From Sphingomonas sp. HDW15A (GTDB lineage Bacteria; Pseudomonadota; Alphaproteobacteria; Sphingomonadales; Sphingomonadaceae), in assembly GCF_011301715.1 (NCBI RefSeq), contig NZ_CP049870.1, positions 992,001-1,056,000 on the forward strand: a stretch of 64,000 nucleotides of DNA, read 5' to 3'. Positions 55,233-64,000 of the stretch are shown here, in pieces. Numbering within the stretch: position 1 is the stretch's first letter; each line of letters opens with the position of its first letter. Made by a program: the position numbers and the translations under genes. The notes beneath the pieces were generated by a model, which saw nothing but the letters and a program-made list of their open reading frames with translations, had not been told where the DNA came from and did not search any database.

Positions 55233-55489
55233 CGGGCGATCCGAATGAAATCGAGTTTCTGCATGGCTTTGAGCATTGGCCCCTGGAAGCGCACCGGAGC
55301 CTCGGCGGTTCCGATCGCCCAAGCCATGATGTCGACGTCCTGTTCATTCAGCAGGTCGGAAAACCATGCGCGTGCGTCCTCGTCCCACTGCGCTGAGTGG
55401 GCGTCGAAATAGCCGCCGATCATCATGTCCGCCTCGCGCGTCCCGCGATGCCAGGCGCGATACTTCAGCGCCCGCAATTGCTCATCCAT
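55229..55489 (-). CDS. sdhE: Succinate dehydrogenase assembly factor SdhE
   Basis: 86 residues from the ATG at 55489. Core R-A-W-H-R-G-T-R-E-A-D is the SdhE R-G-x-x-E motif that covalent flavinylation needs, followed by F-S-D-L-L-N-E-Q-D-V-D-I-M-A-W. It helps attach FAD to SdhA. The sdhE-mfd/recG arrangement is common in alphaproteobacteria. Coupled to mfd by TTGA overlap. Confidence 0.92.
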   Translation of the reverse strand: MDEQLRALKYRAWHRGTREADMMIGGYFDAHSAQWDEDARAWFSDLLNEQDVDIMAWAIGTAEAPVRFQGPMLKAMQKLDFIRIAR

Positions 55490-55595
55490 TCCGTCGTCAC
55501 TCCACGCGCGAAAAGCCCGCCGGCTCAATCGCCGCAGGTGCCATATGCGGTCCATGTAGGCAGTCGCGCCGCTCCGCGCTAGGGTCCGCGCCACG

Positions 55596-57650
55596 ATGCG
55601 CCCCGACTTGCTCAATCCCCTGTTCGCGGAAGTCGAGGCGCTGAAGGGCGTCGGTCCCGGTGTCACCAAGGGCCTCGCGCGTCTCGGCCTGACTCGTGCG
55701 GTCGACCTCGCTTTCCACCTTCCCGTCGGGACCATCGACCGCGTCGCTGCTCCCGCCGCCGACCACAGCCTCGTCGGGCGGATCGTCATCCTCGAGCTGA
55801 CGCCGTTCGAGATCCGTGACGGAAGAGGTCGATCGCCGCTCAGAATTTACGCGAATGACTCCGCAGAAAACACTATAACACTTACGTTTTTCAACAATCC
55901 TGGCTGGGCGAAGAAGCAGCTTCCATGTGGTGCTCCCAAGTTAGTCGTCGGCAAGCTCGACGCCTGGGGCCAGGAACTACAGATCGTCCATCCGGAGGTC
56001 GTCGAGGCAGGCAAAAAGTCTGACATCGCTATCCGGGAGCCGGTCTACGGCCTGACCGAAGGAATCACCAACAAACGCATGCGCGAGCTGGCAATGGCGG
56101 CGCTCGAACGGGCTCCAGAACTTGAAGAATGGATCGAGCCGTCACTACTCGCACGCCAGGGTTGGCCGCGCTGGCGCAAGGCGCTCGCCGAAGCACACAA
56201 TGAGCCGGGCCGTGAGGGGCGCAGCCGCCTGGCCTACGACGAGCTGTTCGCCAACCAACTGGCGCTTCTTCTGCTGCGCCAGTCGAGCAAACGCCGGCGA
56301 ACGCGTTCGCTTCAGGGCGATGGCTCGATCACCAGTCGCCTTATGCTTCCCTATGAGCTGACCAGCGCCCAGCAACGGGTGATCGAGGAGATCCGCAGCG
56401 ATATGGCCCAGACCGCGCCGATGCTTCGGCTACTCCAAGGCGATGTCGGCTCTGGCAAGACTCTGGTCGCGTTGCTGGCGATGCTGAGCGCCGTCGAGGC
56501 CGGGGCGCAGGCGGCCATGCTCGCACCGACTGAGATTCTCGCTCGCCAGCATTTTGCGACGCTTTCGGCACAGTGCACGCCGCTCGGCATCAATGTCGCC
56601 ATCCTCACTGGAAGAGAAAAGGGCCGCGCTCGGGAATCAACCCTGATGGGGCTCGCAGACGGCTCGATCCACATTCTTGTTGGCACCCACGCCATTTTCC
56701 AGGAGAGGGTCGCGTACAAATCACTCGGCCTCGCCGTGGTCGACGAGCAGCACCGCTTCGGCGTTTCCCAAAGGCTACTGTTGTCTTCGAAAGCGGAAAC
56801 CCCGCCGCACCTGCTCGCAATGACGGCGACGCCGATACCCAGAACGCTGACACTTACCCATTACGGCGAAATGGATGTCAGCCGAATCGACGAGATGCCT
56901 CCCGGGCGCACCCCGGTCGAAACGCTCGTCATTGCGGATGCCAAGTTGGCCGAGGTCGTCGACGGGCTCGGCCGCCATATCGATGCCGGTGGCCAGGCCT
57001 ATTGGGTCTGCCCGCTCGTGGAGGAGAGCGAGGTCGTTGATGCTGCGGCCGCGGCAGAACGCGCCGCGATGCTTCGCGCCCGCTTCGGCCCCGACAAGGT
57101 CGGTCTGGTCCATGGGCGAATGAAAGGGCCGGAGAAAGACGCCGTCATGGCGTCATTCGCAAGCGGCGCGCTCGCCGTTTTGGTCGCGACCACGGTGATC
57201 GAGGTCGGCGTCGACGTTCCCAACGCCTCCCTGATCGTCATCGAAGGCGCCGAGCGTTTCGGCCTCGCCCAACTCCACCAGCTGCGCGGCCGGGTCGGCC
57301 GCGGCGCAAAGCTTAGCCGCTGCATCCTGTTACGCGGCGCGAATCTGAGCGAAACGGGGAGGGCACGCCTCGCCCTGATGCGCGAGACCAATGACGGTTT
57401 CCGGATTGCCGAGGAGGACCTGAAGCTCCGCGGTCCCGGTGAAATCCTCGGAACTCGCCAGTCGGGCGACCAGGCCTTCCGGCTGGCGACGCAGGAAGAC
57501 GTCAGCGAGCTCGCGCCGCTTGCCCAGGCCGATGCTCAGCTTCTGCTCGACCGGGACGGCGGGCTTGCCAGTCCACGTGGACAGGCGGCTCGCATCTGTC
57601 TCTATCTGTTCGAGCGCGATTCGGCGGTCGGACTACTTCGGAGCGGTTAG
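55596..57650 (+). CDS. recG: ATP-dependent DNA helicase RecG
   Basis: 684 residues. An N-terminal wedge domain is followed by helicase motifs G-D-V-G-S-G-K-T near 286, D-E-Q-H-R-F-G near 388, T-A-T-P-I-P-R-T near 410, and Q-L-R-G-R-V-G-R-G near 565. It remodels stalled forks and Holliday junctions. Divergent from sdhE across about 105 bases; its stop overlaps the convergent tyrS stop. Confidence 0.96.
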   Translation: MRPDLLNPLFAEVEALKGVGPGVTKGLARLGLTRAVDLAFHLPVGTIDRVAAPAADHSLVGRIVILELTPFEIRDGRGRSPLRIYANDSAENTITLTFFNNPGWAKKQLPCGAPKLVVGKLDAWGQELQIVHPEVVEAGKKSDIAIREPVYGLTEGITNKRMRELAMAALERAPELEEWIEPSLLARQGWPRWRKALAEAHNEPGREGRSRLAYDELFANQLALLLLRQSSKRRRTRSLQGDGSITSRLMLPYELTSAQQRVIEEIRSDMAQTAPMLRLLQGDVGSGKTLVALLAMLSAVEAGAQAAMLAPTEILARQHFATLSAQCTPLGINVAILTGREKGRARESTLMGLADGSIHILVGTHAIFQERVAYKSLGLAVVDEQHRFGVSQRLLLSSKAETPPHLLAMTATPIPRTLTLTHYGEMDVSRIDEMPPGRTPVETLVIADAKLAEVVDGLGRHIDAGGQAYWVCPLVEESEVVDAAAAAERAAMLRARFGPDKVGLVHGRMKGPEKDAVMASFASGALAVLVATTVIEVGVDVPNASLIVIEGAERFGLAQLHQLRGRVGRGAKLSRCILLRGANLSETGRARLALMRETNDGFRIAEEDLKLRGPGEILGTRQSGDQAFRLATQEDVSELAPLAQADAQLLLDRDGGLASPRGQAARICLYLFERDSAVGLLRSG

Positions 57651-58855
57651 GCGACCAGAAGTCCGTGCTTTTTCTTGCCAAGGCTGAGCTTGCCTGGCTC
57701 AGCAATCATCGCCGGGTCGCTCACGACCTCGTCGTTTAGCCGCACCGCGCCTTCGGCAATCTTGCGCTTGGCCTCTCCGTTCGATGCGCAGAAGCCGAGC
57801 GCTGTAAGCGCCGAAAGGATGCCGATCCCGTCGCCCACTGACAAGGTCGGAAGGTTTCCGCCAGCGCCGCCAGCGACGAAGGTCTCGCGGGCCGTCTCCT
57901 CGGCAGCCCGCGCCGCGTCATCGCCGTGGAGCATGGCGGTCGCGGCATTGGCGAGCGCAATCTTGGCTTCGTTGATGGCCTGGCCTTCGAGGCCCCCAAG
58001 CCGTTCGATTTCTTCCAGAGGCAGGTCGGTGAAGAGCTTGAGGAAACGCACGACGTCGGCATCCTGCGTGTTCCGCCAGAACTGCCAGTAGTCGTACGGG
58101 CGCAGATGTCCCTCATCGAGCCACACCGCTCCCTTGGCGGTCTTGCCCATCTTCGCGCCGTCAGCGGTAGTGATCAGCGGCGTCGTGACCCCGAACACTT
58201 CGGTGCCATCGACGCGCCGGGTCAATTCGATGCCATTGACGATATTGCCCCACTGGTCCGATCCGCCCATCTGCAGCCGGCATCCGGCGCGGCGGGAAAG
58301 TTCCAGGAAATCATAGGCCTGGAGGATCATGTAGTTGAACTCCAGGAACGTTAGCGGCTGCTCGCGCTCCAGTCTTAGCTTGACGCTGTCGAAAGTCAGC
58401 ATGCGGTTGATGGTGAAATGCCGCCCGACATCGCGAAGGAACGGAACATACTCCAGCTTCGAGAGCCACTCGTCATTGTCGAGCATGATGGCGTCGCTCG
58501 GGCCGTTGCCGAAGGTCAGGAAGCGCTCGAATACCTTTCGGATTCCGGCGATGTTCGCCTGGATTTGCTCGTGGCTGAGCAGCTGGCGGCTTTCGTCCTT
58601 GCCGCTTGGGTCGCCGACCTTGGTCGTCCCGCCGCCCATCAGCACGATCGGCTTGTGCCCGGCCTGCTGCAGCCGGCGAAGAAGGAAGATCTGTACCAGA
58701 TGGCCGACGTGAAGGCTCGGCGCCGTCGCGTCGAAGCCGACATAAGCGGTAACCGTCTCGCGTGAGGCAAGCGCGTCCAGCGCGGCGGCATCGGTAACCT
58801 GATGGATGTAGCCACGCTCGTCGAGGAGCTTGAGCAGGGAAGATTGAAACGTCAT
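57647..58855 (-). CDS. tyrS: Tyrosyl-tRNA synthetase
   Basis: 402 residues from the ATG at 58855 (M-T-F-Q-S-S-L-L-K). Class I HIGH motif as H-V-G-H near residue 45 and KMSKS motif as K-M-G-K-T near 230. The specificity region has [10 protein letters not shown] and [10 protein letters not shown]-terminal S4-type RNA-binding region (about 340-402) ends the protein. Charges tRNA-Tyr. Confidence 0.95.
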   Translation of the reverse strand: MTFQSSLLKLLDERGYIHQVTDAAALDALASRETVTAYVGFDATAPSLHVGHLVQIFLLRRLQQAGHKPIVLMGGGTTKVGDPSGKDESRQLLSHEQIQANIAGIRKVFERFLTFGNGPSDAIMLDNDEWLSKLEYVPFLRDVGRHFTINRMLTFDSVKLRLEREQPLTFLEFNYMILQAYDFLELSRRAGCRLQMGGSDQWGNIVNGIELTRRVDGTEVFGVTTPLITTADGAKMGKTAKGAVWLDEGHLRPYDYWQFWRNTQDADVVRFLKLFTDLPLEEIERLGGLEGQAINEAKIALANAATAMLHGDDAARAAEETARETFVAGGAGGNLPTLSVGDGIGILSALTALGFCASNGEAKRKIAEGAVRLNDEVVSDPAMIAEPGKLSLGKKKHGLLVA

Positions 58856-58938
58856 CGCGCGGGGCCTTAGCAGCCCGCCGCCCCAGTCAAAAGTGTCCGC
58901 TTGCGCCAATTCTCCTGGGACGCGATAGCAGCTCATCC

Positions 58939-59460
58939 ATGGTCTTCCTCGTGCGCCATCCTGACACGCCTGCCGGCGCTATCCAGTCGATCGAGGCTCG
59001 ACTCGAGCGCGTTCCGGAAGGTGTTGTCGCGACGTTTATTGCCACGGGTGACATCGGCGGCCTGCGATTGCCTTCGCGGGCAGGGTCAGTCCGGGCCGAC
59101 AATTTGTGGCGATCCACCTGCTTCGAGCTATTCGTCAGCTTCGATGGCGGGGCCTATCGCGAGTTCAATCTTTCGCCCTCAGGCGCCTGGGCCGCTTACG
59201 ATTTTACTGGCTACCGCGAGGAAATGCGGCATGCGCCGGCGGATGTCCTGATCCGGGCGGACCACGATGCGAGCCGGCTGATCCTGCTGGCCGATATTCA
59301 AGCCGACTTCCCGCCTTATGCAACGGTCGGAATGACCGCGGTCGTGGATGAGGCCGACGAAATCATTCGATACTGGGCGACCAGCTTTGAGCCGGGTAAG
59401 CCCGATTTTCATGCACCTGGGGTGCGAAGTCTGTTGCTTGGTGAGGTAGACGCCGAATGA
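58939..59460 (+). CDS. DOMON-like domain protein
   Basis: 173 residues of beta-rich sequence. The pattern [11 protein letters not shown] and [17 protein letters not shown] near 55-90 fits the DOMON-like/carbohydrate-binding 9-type fold. No signal peptide, so it is probably cytoplasmic. It overlaps the next gene (namZ) by ATGA, so a carbohydrate-related role is a reasonable but unproven inference. Confidence 0.75.
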   Translation: MVFLVRHPDTPAGAIQSIEARLERVPEGVVATFIATGDIGGLRLPSRAGSVRADNLWRSTCFELFVSFDGGAYREFNLSPSGAWAAYDFTGYREEMRHAPADVLIRADHDASRLILLADIQADFPPYATVGMTAVVDEADEIIRYWATSFEPGKPDFHAPGVRSLLLGEVDAE

Positions 59461-60653
59461 AGTTGGGAATCGAACGGCTGCTGGCTGACGCTTCGTTGCG
59501 AGCGCCCCTGAAAGGCAAGCGCCTTGCCCTGCTGGCCCACCCGGCTTCGGTTACATCGGACCTGACACACAGCCTCGATGCGCTCGCCGAATGCGGTCTC
59601 AACCTGAGCGCCGCGTTTGGCCCACAGCACGGTCTAAAGGGCGACAAGCAGGACAACATGATGGAAACACCGGACGAGGTGGATGCCCGCCTCGGTATCC
59701 CGGTGTTCAGCCTCTACGGCGAGGTCCGTCGCCCGACTGGGCAGATGATGAGCACGTTCGACACGATCCTAGTTGACCTTCAGGATCTCGGTTGCCGGAT
59801 CTATACCTTCGTCACGACCCTGCTCTACGTCCTCGAGGCTGCCGCCGAGCACGGCAAGTCGGTGTGGGTGCTCGATCGACCCAATCCCGCCGGCCGGCCA
59901 GTCGAAGGGACGATGCTTCAGCCCGGATGGGAAAGCTTCGTCGGCGCCGGACCGATGGTCATGCGACATGGCCTGACGATGGGTGAAATGGGCCACTGGT
60001 TCGTGAAGCACTTTGACCTCGACGTCGATTATCGCGTGATCGAGATGGAGGGTTATGATCCCGAGGCCGGGCCGGGATTTGGCTGGCCGATCGAACGGCT
60101 ATGGATCAACCCGTCGCCCAATGCGCCCAACCTCAACATGGCCCGCGCTTATGCCGGTACAGTGATGCTGGAAGGCACGACGCTAAGCGAGGGCAGGGGC
60201 ACCACGCGTCCGCTCGAGCTGTTTGGAGCTCCCGACTTGGACGCTCGCGCCATCTCCGCCGAGATGAAGCGCATAGCACCGCAGTGGCTGACGGGGTGCC
60301 GCATGCGCGAAGTCCATTTCGAGCCGACCTTTCACAAGCATGCGCACCACTTGTGCAGCGGATTGCAGGTTCATGCCGAAGGCGGCGCCTATGATCATAG
60401 CGCCTTCAAGCCGTGGCGCTGGCAAGCGCTTGCCTTCAAAGCGATCCGCAACCTCCATCCAGACTACGAACTGTGGCGCGACTTCCCTTACGAATATGTC
60501 TTCGACAAGCTGGCAATTGACGTCATCAACGGCGGCACCGCACTTCGCGAATGGGTCGATGACAGCGAGGCGGACGCCGGCGACCTCGACGCTATCGCGT
60601 CGCCGGACGAGCAGGCGTGGTCAGGCGAAATCCGCGGCTTGCTGATCTACTGA
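59457..60653 (+). CDS. namZ: NamZ-type exo-beta-N-acetylmuramidase (DUF1343)
   Basis: 398 residues. Family features: A-H-P-A-S-V near 25, F-G-P-Q-H-G-L-K-G-D-K-Q near 52, Y-G-E-V-R-R-P near 82, D-L-Q-D-L-G-C-R-I-Y-T-F near 103, D-R-P-N-P and F-E-P-T-F-H-K. NamZ in Bacillus splits terminal MurNAc from glycan ends. No signal peptide is evident, so it may act on imported fragments, or export may be undetected. Its product could feed AmgK/MurU encoded at 33033-34776. Confidence 0.85.
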   Translation: MKLGIERLLADASLRAPLKGKRLALLAHPASVTSDLTHSLDALAECGLNLSAAFGPQHGLKGDKQDNMMETPDEVDARLGIPVFSLYGEVRRPTGQMMSTFDTILVDLQDLGCRIYTFVTTLLYVLEAAAEHGKSVWVLDRPNPAGRPVEGTMLQPGWESFVGAGPMVMRHGLTMGEMGHWFVKHFDLDVDYRVIEMEGYDPEAGPGFGWPIERLWINPSPNAPNLNMARAYAGTVMLEGTTLSEGRGTTRPLELFGAPDLDARAISAEMKRIAPQWLTGCRMREVHFEPTFHKHAHHLCSGLQVHAEGGAYDHSAFKPWRWQALAFKAIRNLHPDYELWRDFPYEYVFDKLAIDVINGGTALREWVDDSEADAGDLDAIASPDEQAWSGEIRGLLIY

Positions 60654-60670
60654 GGAACCGACTGAGGTTC

Positions 60671-61263
60671 TTACTTCGGCAAAACGACGTTCGGGCCGAG
60701 ATCGGCAAGAACGCGGCGAGCGTCGAAGGCATGTTGCTGGCTAGCTGGAAGCGGGCCTCTACCGAAAACAACCTCCGCTTCGGCCTCGAATGATTCCATG
60801 CGCCGAATGTCTACTCGATCCGCCCAGAATGGACCGCCATACTCCGGATGCCAGGTGTCCCAACCCAGTCCTGGCTGGTAGTAGCGCCAGTGAGGCCGCC
60901 AGTAGCCGTAGCCCATGCCGTACCAGGGCCGATAAAGCGGATCGGGCGATACATAGGTCTGAACGTCATGCTCGGTATGGCGATCCACCATTGTGAACCA
61001 GTCAAATCCGTTTTGGACCGCGAGTTCTGCAGCGCGGTACAGCATGTACCCTTCGACGCGGTCGCGAGAGGTAAGTTCGTTGCCGTGGAAGCGGACGCGA
61101 TAGCGGTCCGGAGCAATCCGTTGTTCGGAGTACCCCCATGAACGCCGGCGGTAAGCTCAGGCTGATAGGGTTGGTAGGGCGTCGCGGTCATGCAGGCCGC
61201 AGTCGACGTCATCAATACCACACCCAGCAAGGCTCGCACTTTTCCCACTCGTCGACTTCTCAC
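60671..61263 (-). CDS. CC0125/CC1285-family lipoprotein, reading frame broken once
   Basis: GTG start at 61263 with GGGAG 7 bases upstream. The leader ends S-T-A-A-C near residue 24. After about 45 residues the frame is lost at the G5 run (61133-61137 on the given strand). One added base continues into Y-S-E-Q-R-I-A-P-D-R-Y-R-V-R-F and then L-Y-R-A-A-E-L-A-V-Q-N-G-F-D-W-F, the conserved body of this family. The repaired protein has about 197 residues. Function unknown; an outer-membrane or periplasmic lipoprotein is inferred. Confidence 0.75.
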
Positions 61264-61414
61264 CGTACATCTCCCGCTACGCAGCGAGTATCTTACGACG
61301 TGCGCGCGCCAGGCTTCATACGGAATAGCCCTTAGGGAGGACTTTGCTCGACTGCCTCGGACAGGCAGCGCGTGAAGTGATATGCTCGCCTCTGGCGCGC
61401 CAGGGGTGCGCGTA

Positions 61415-62593
61415 TCACCTCTTTCGACTCAGCTCCCGCATTGCATCGTCGAGCCCTTCGAGGGTCAACGGATACATTCGTTCGTCCATCAGGGTGCGGA
61501 TAAGCTGGGTCGAGTAAGTGTGGCCCCAATAGGCCTCCGGCACCGGGTTGAGCCACGCCGCGCTGGGATAGGTGTCGGTCATGCGCTTCAGCCATACCGC
61601 GCCCGATTCCTCGTTCATGTGCTCGACGGAGCCTCCCGCATGGGTCACTTCGTACGGGCTCATTGAAGCGTCGCCGACAATGATCAGCTTATGGTCATGA
61701 CCAAATTTGTGCAGCACGTCCCAAGTCGGCGTACGGTCGGTGAAACGACGGCGGTTCTCCTTCCACACACCCTCGTAGATGCAATTGTGGAAGTAGAAAT
61801 GCTCGAGGTGCTTGAATTCGGTTCGCGCCGCCGAGAACAGTTCTTCGCACAGGCGGATGTGGCCGTCCATTGACCCGCCGATGTCGAGGAACAGCAGAAG
61901 TTTGACCGCATTGTGCCGCTCTGGCCGCATGTGGACGTCGAGCCAGCCCTGACGCGCGGTCCCGTCGATCGTCGCGTCGAGGTCCAACTCATCGGCAGCG
62001 CCCTCGCGCGCGAAGCGTCTAAGCCGCCTCAGCGCGACCTTGATATTGCGAGTACCGATTTCGCGCGTGGAATCGAGGTCCTGGAACTCGCGCTTTTCCC
62101 AGACCTTAAGCGCGCGGCCGTGACGGCCCGGCCCGCCTATGCGGACACCCTCTGGATTATAGCCGCTGTGACCGAACGGGGAGGTGCCGCCAGTGCCAAT
62201 CCACTTGTTGCCGCCCTCGTGCCTGCCCTGCTGCTCCTCCAGGCGTTTCTTCAGCGACTCCATGATCTCGTCCCATGACCCAAGGGACTTGATTGCTTCC
62301 ATCTGCTCAGGCGTGAGGTAGAGCTCTGCCACCGCCTTGAGCCATTCCTCCGGAATGGCCTTAGCCGGATCATCGAGGTCTGCGAGCATGCCCTTGAATA
62401 CCTCGCCGAAGATCCGGTCGAAGCGATCGAGCTGGCTCTCGTCGTGAACGAAGATCGCGCGGGCGAGGTAGTAAAATTGTTCGGGCTCGAGCTCCGTCAC
62501 GCCCGCATCGAGCGCTTCAAGCAGCAGCAGATGCTCTTTCAGGCTGGCAGGGATGCCGCCTTTGCGCAGCGCCTCGACGAAGGAGATGAACAT
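61415..62593 (-). CDS. VWA domain-containing CoxE-like protein
   Basis: 392 residues. An N-terminal helical region is followed by a Gly-rich linker (about 125-150) and a von Willebrand A domain (about 225-380). The MIDAS-like motif is L-F-L-D-I-G-G-S-M-D, with Gly where the first Ser of D-x-S-x-S usually stands. CoxE-type proteins often work with a MoxR AAA+ ATPase to mature metalloenzymes; no MoxR gene is adjacent here. Confidence 0.8.
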   Translation of the reverse strand: MFISFVEALRKGGIPASLKEHLLLLEALDAGVTELEPEQFYYLARAIFVHDESQLDRFDRIFGEVFKGMLADLDDPAKAIPEEWLKAVAELYLTPEQMEAIKSLGSWDEIMESLKKRLEEQQGRHEGGNKWIGTGGTSPFGHSGYNPEGVRIGGPGRHGRALKVWEKREFQDLDSTREIGTRNIKVALRRLRRFAREGAADELDLDATIDGTARQGWLDVHMRPERHNAVKLLLFLDIGGSMDGHIRLCEELFSAARTEFKHLEHFYFHNCIYEGVWKENRRRFTDRTPTWDVLHKFGHDHKLIIVGDASMSPYEVTHAGGSVEHMNEESGAVWLKRMTDTYPSAAWLNPVPEAYWGHTYSTQLIRTLMDERMYPLTLEGLDDAMRELSRKR

Positions 62594-62696
62594 GGACGCT
62601 GCAATAGCTGGCGATGACGCCGCCAGCCATAGTTAACCGGACAGTTACCAATCGCCCGTATCCCAGCTTCAATTCAGTGGTGTGAGTGGACAAGGC

Positions 62697-64000
62697 ATGG
62701 CGACGCACGGGCTTGAGCAAGTGACCGAAAACGCAATACGCGCAGTTGCGCGCGACTGCGGCAATCTGTCGATCGAATGTAGCGATGTGGCCGGCTACGT
62801 GCACGACGTCGCCGTCCGGATCAGCGATCACTTGAAGGTCCTCGACACGCTGGAGGACGTGACTACCCGGCTTCTCGCGGACCAGGCGCGGGTTTCAGAC
62901 TCCACCGACGAAGCGCGGCTCCTCTCGGAACAGGCCAAGGCCAAGCTCGATGCAGGACGAGAGGCGATCGAAGGCACGATCTCCGGATTCAAGGAGCTGA
63001 CTCAGCTGGTCGTCCAGCTCGGCGAGCGCATGGCCGGCTTTGCAACCGCTATGAACCAGGTCCAATCGGTATCCTCGACCATCGAGGTGATCGCTCGCAA
63101 AACCAACATGCTTGCATTGAACGCGACGATCGAGGCTGCCCGTGCCGGCGACGCTGGCCGCAGCTTCGCAGTCGTGGCCGCCGAAGTGAAGAAGCTGGCG
63201 CACGACACGCGTGCGGCCACGAGCCAGATCGGCCTCACAATCGGCGAACTGACCCGCGAGGCGGGCGCTGTTACGTCCGAGATCAAGACCGGAGTTGAAC
63301 GAAGCCGTGCGGCGCAAAGCGGAATCGCACAGATCAGCGACACCGTTCGTGAAGTCAGCGAGATCGTCGGAATGGTCGATCGCCAGACCGAAGGGATCGC
63401 CCACTCGACCAGCATGATCCAGACCAGCGTCGACCGTGTGAAGGCCGGACTTACCGACTTCGCGGAAGATGCGCGCGGCAATGCCGGCCAGCTGGTCAAG
63501 GCAGAATCCCGCCTGTCCGAGCTTGAGATGATGTCGAACACGATGCTGAACACACTCGCCAATTCCGGCGCCGAGATCGACGACACGCCGATGATCCTGA
63601 AGGCGCAGGACAACATGCGACAGATTGCAGCGGTCATCGAAGCGGCCATCGATCGCGGCGAAGTGAACATGGAAGACGTGTTCGACCGCAATTATCGCGA
63701 GCGTCCGGGTTCGAATCCCAAGCAGTTTGACACGAATTTCTGCGACACCGCCGACAAGTACGTCCAACCGATCCTCGACCGCATTGTCGCAGCTGACAAT
63801 CGTGTCATTGGCACGACAATCGGCGACGAGAATGGTCACTTGCCGACGCACATGAGCGCGCGTTCCCACCCGCAGGGCGACGACCCGGTCTGGAATGACG
63901 CCAACAGCCGCAACCGCCGCATCCTGATGGACGACCAGACCCGCTATGCGCATGGCAGCTCGGAGCCAACGCTGATGACGTACCGAATGACCCGCGGAAA
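62697..64000 (+). CDS. Cytoplasmic methyl-accepting chemotaxis protein (C-terminus beyond window)
   Basis: 434 codons are present and the frame is still open at the right edge. ATG at 62697 is preferred; GTG at 62682 is in frame. No membrane helix. The MCP signalling hairpin tip is I-A-R-K-T-N-M-L-A-L-N-A-T-I-E-A-A-R-A-G-shaped near 140-160, followed by F-A-V-V-A-A-E-V-K-K-L-A. After the signalling domain comes a C-terminal region (from about 335) with Y-V-Q-P-I-L-D-R-I and N-R-R-I-L-M-D-D-Q-T, probably a small sensory domain. It would signal to CheA through CheW. Confidence 0.87.
   Translation, partial: MATHGLEQVTENAIRAVARDCGNLSIECSDVAGYVHDVAVRISDHLKVLDTLEDVTTRLLADQARVSDSTDEARLLSEQAKAKLDAGREAIEGTISGFKELTQLVVQLGERMAGFATAMNQVQSVSSTIEVIARKTNMLALNATIEAARAGDAGRSFAVVAAEVKKLAHDTRAATSQIGLTIGELTREAGAVTSEIKTGVERSRAAQSGIAQISDTVREVSEIVGMVDRQTEGIAHSTSMIQTSVDRVKAGLTDFAEDARGNAGQLVKAESRLSELEMMSNTMLNTLANSGAEIDDTPMILKAQDNMRQIAAVIEAAIDRGEVNMEDVFDRNYRERPGSNPKQFDTNFCDTADKYVQPILDRIVAADNRVIGTTIGDENGHLPTHMSARSHPQGDDPVWNDANSRNRRILMDDQTRYAHGSSEPTLMTYRMTRG

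Noticed and set aside
62682..62696. GTG at 62682 as the chemoreceptor start
   Set aside because: It is in frame but lacks any ribosome-binding site; ATG at 62697 has a weak GAGTGG-like site, so it is preferred without certainty.
1..64000. CRISPR array, prophage or toxin-antitoxin pair
   Set aside because: No regularly spaced repeats, phage structural or integrase genes, and no convincing small toxin-antitoxin pair; SdhE is related to a family once named antitoxin CptB but its context is flavinylation.

Overview
The window looks like chromosomal DNA of a GC-rich alphaproteobacterium, most likely a member of the Sphingomonadales. Supporting signs are a DivL-type kinase with tyrosine in place of the catalytic histidine, AddAB rather than RecBCD, an EL222-like LOV-HTH photoreceptor, a CC0125/CC1285-type lipoprotein, the sdhE-mfd/recG and dapF-mtaB-ftsY-yciB neighbourhoods, and frequent GTG/TTG starts with 4-base start/stop overlaps. 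I see no prophage, insertion sequence, integrase or CRISPR array; nearly all of it is housekeeping chromosome.

Layout. 1-3917: end of sufE, then a phage-shock (Psp) locus. pspA-pspB-pspC and four further small PspB-like membrane proteins run leftward from a textbook sigma-54 promoter, and the activator pspF is divergent. 3974-5235: a TPR protein and sodB. 5290-10420: a leftward, translationally coupled run dapF-mtaB-ftsY-yciB-yadG-yadH. 10491-12796: a conserved hypothetical, a DUF924 protein, the LOV-HTH blue-light regulator and a fasciclin protein. 12849-14735: a DUF885 lipoprotein. 14974-22483: ffh-rpsP-rimM, two unrelated genes, then trmD-rplS and asd. 22516-28661: small enzymes, an M2 (ACE-like) peptidase, a SIMPL protein, a peroxiredoxin and YqgE. 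28739-41656: ahcY behind a perfect 20-bp palindrome, then divL-tsaE-amgK-murU-addB-addA-trxA. 41802-49666: secA, putA, a membrane protein and an orphan histidine kinase. 49883-64000: tRNA-Asn, nadK, an EAL protein, mfd-sdhE, recG, tyrS, a DOMON-like protein, namZ, a lipoprotein, a VWA protein and the start of a cytoplasmic chemoreceptor.

How the genes work together. The Psp locus is a self-contained envelope-stress circuit. ffh and ftsY supply both GTPases of SRP targeting, and secA the Sec motor. namZ, amgK and murU could form a MurNAc recycling route. mfd, recG, addA and addB cover transcription-coupled and double-strand-break repair. ahcY, divL and the downstream genes join methyl-cycle, cell-cycle, tRNA-modification and cell-wall functions in one direction of transcription.

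Caveat. Seven reading-frame breaks in six genes (the 10491 gene, trmD twice, amgK, addB, trxA and the 61263 lipoprotein) are each repaired by adding one base to a G or C run of four or five. The shared pattern, including hits in essential genes, points to homopolymer errors in the sequence rather than real pseudogenes. Coordinates for those genes are full biological spans.
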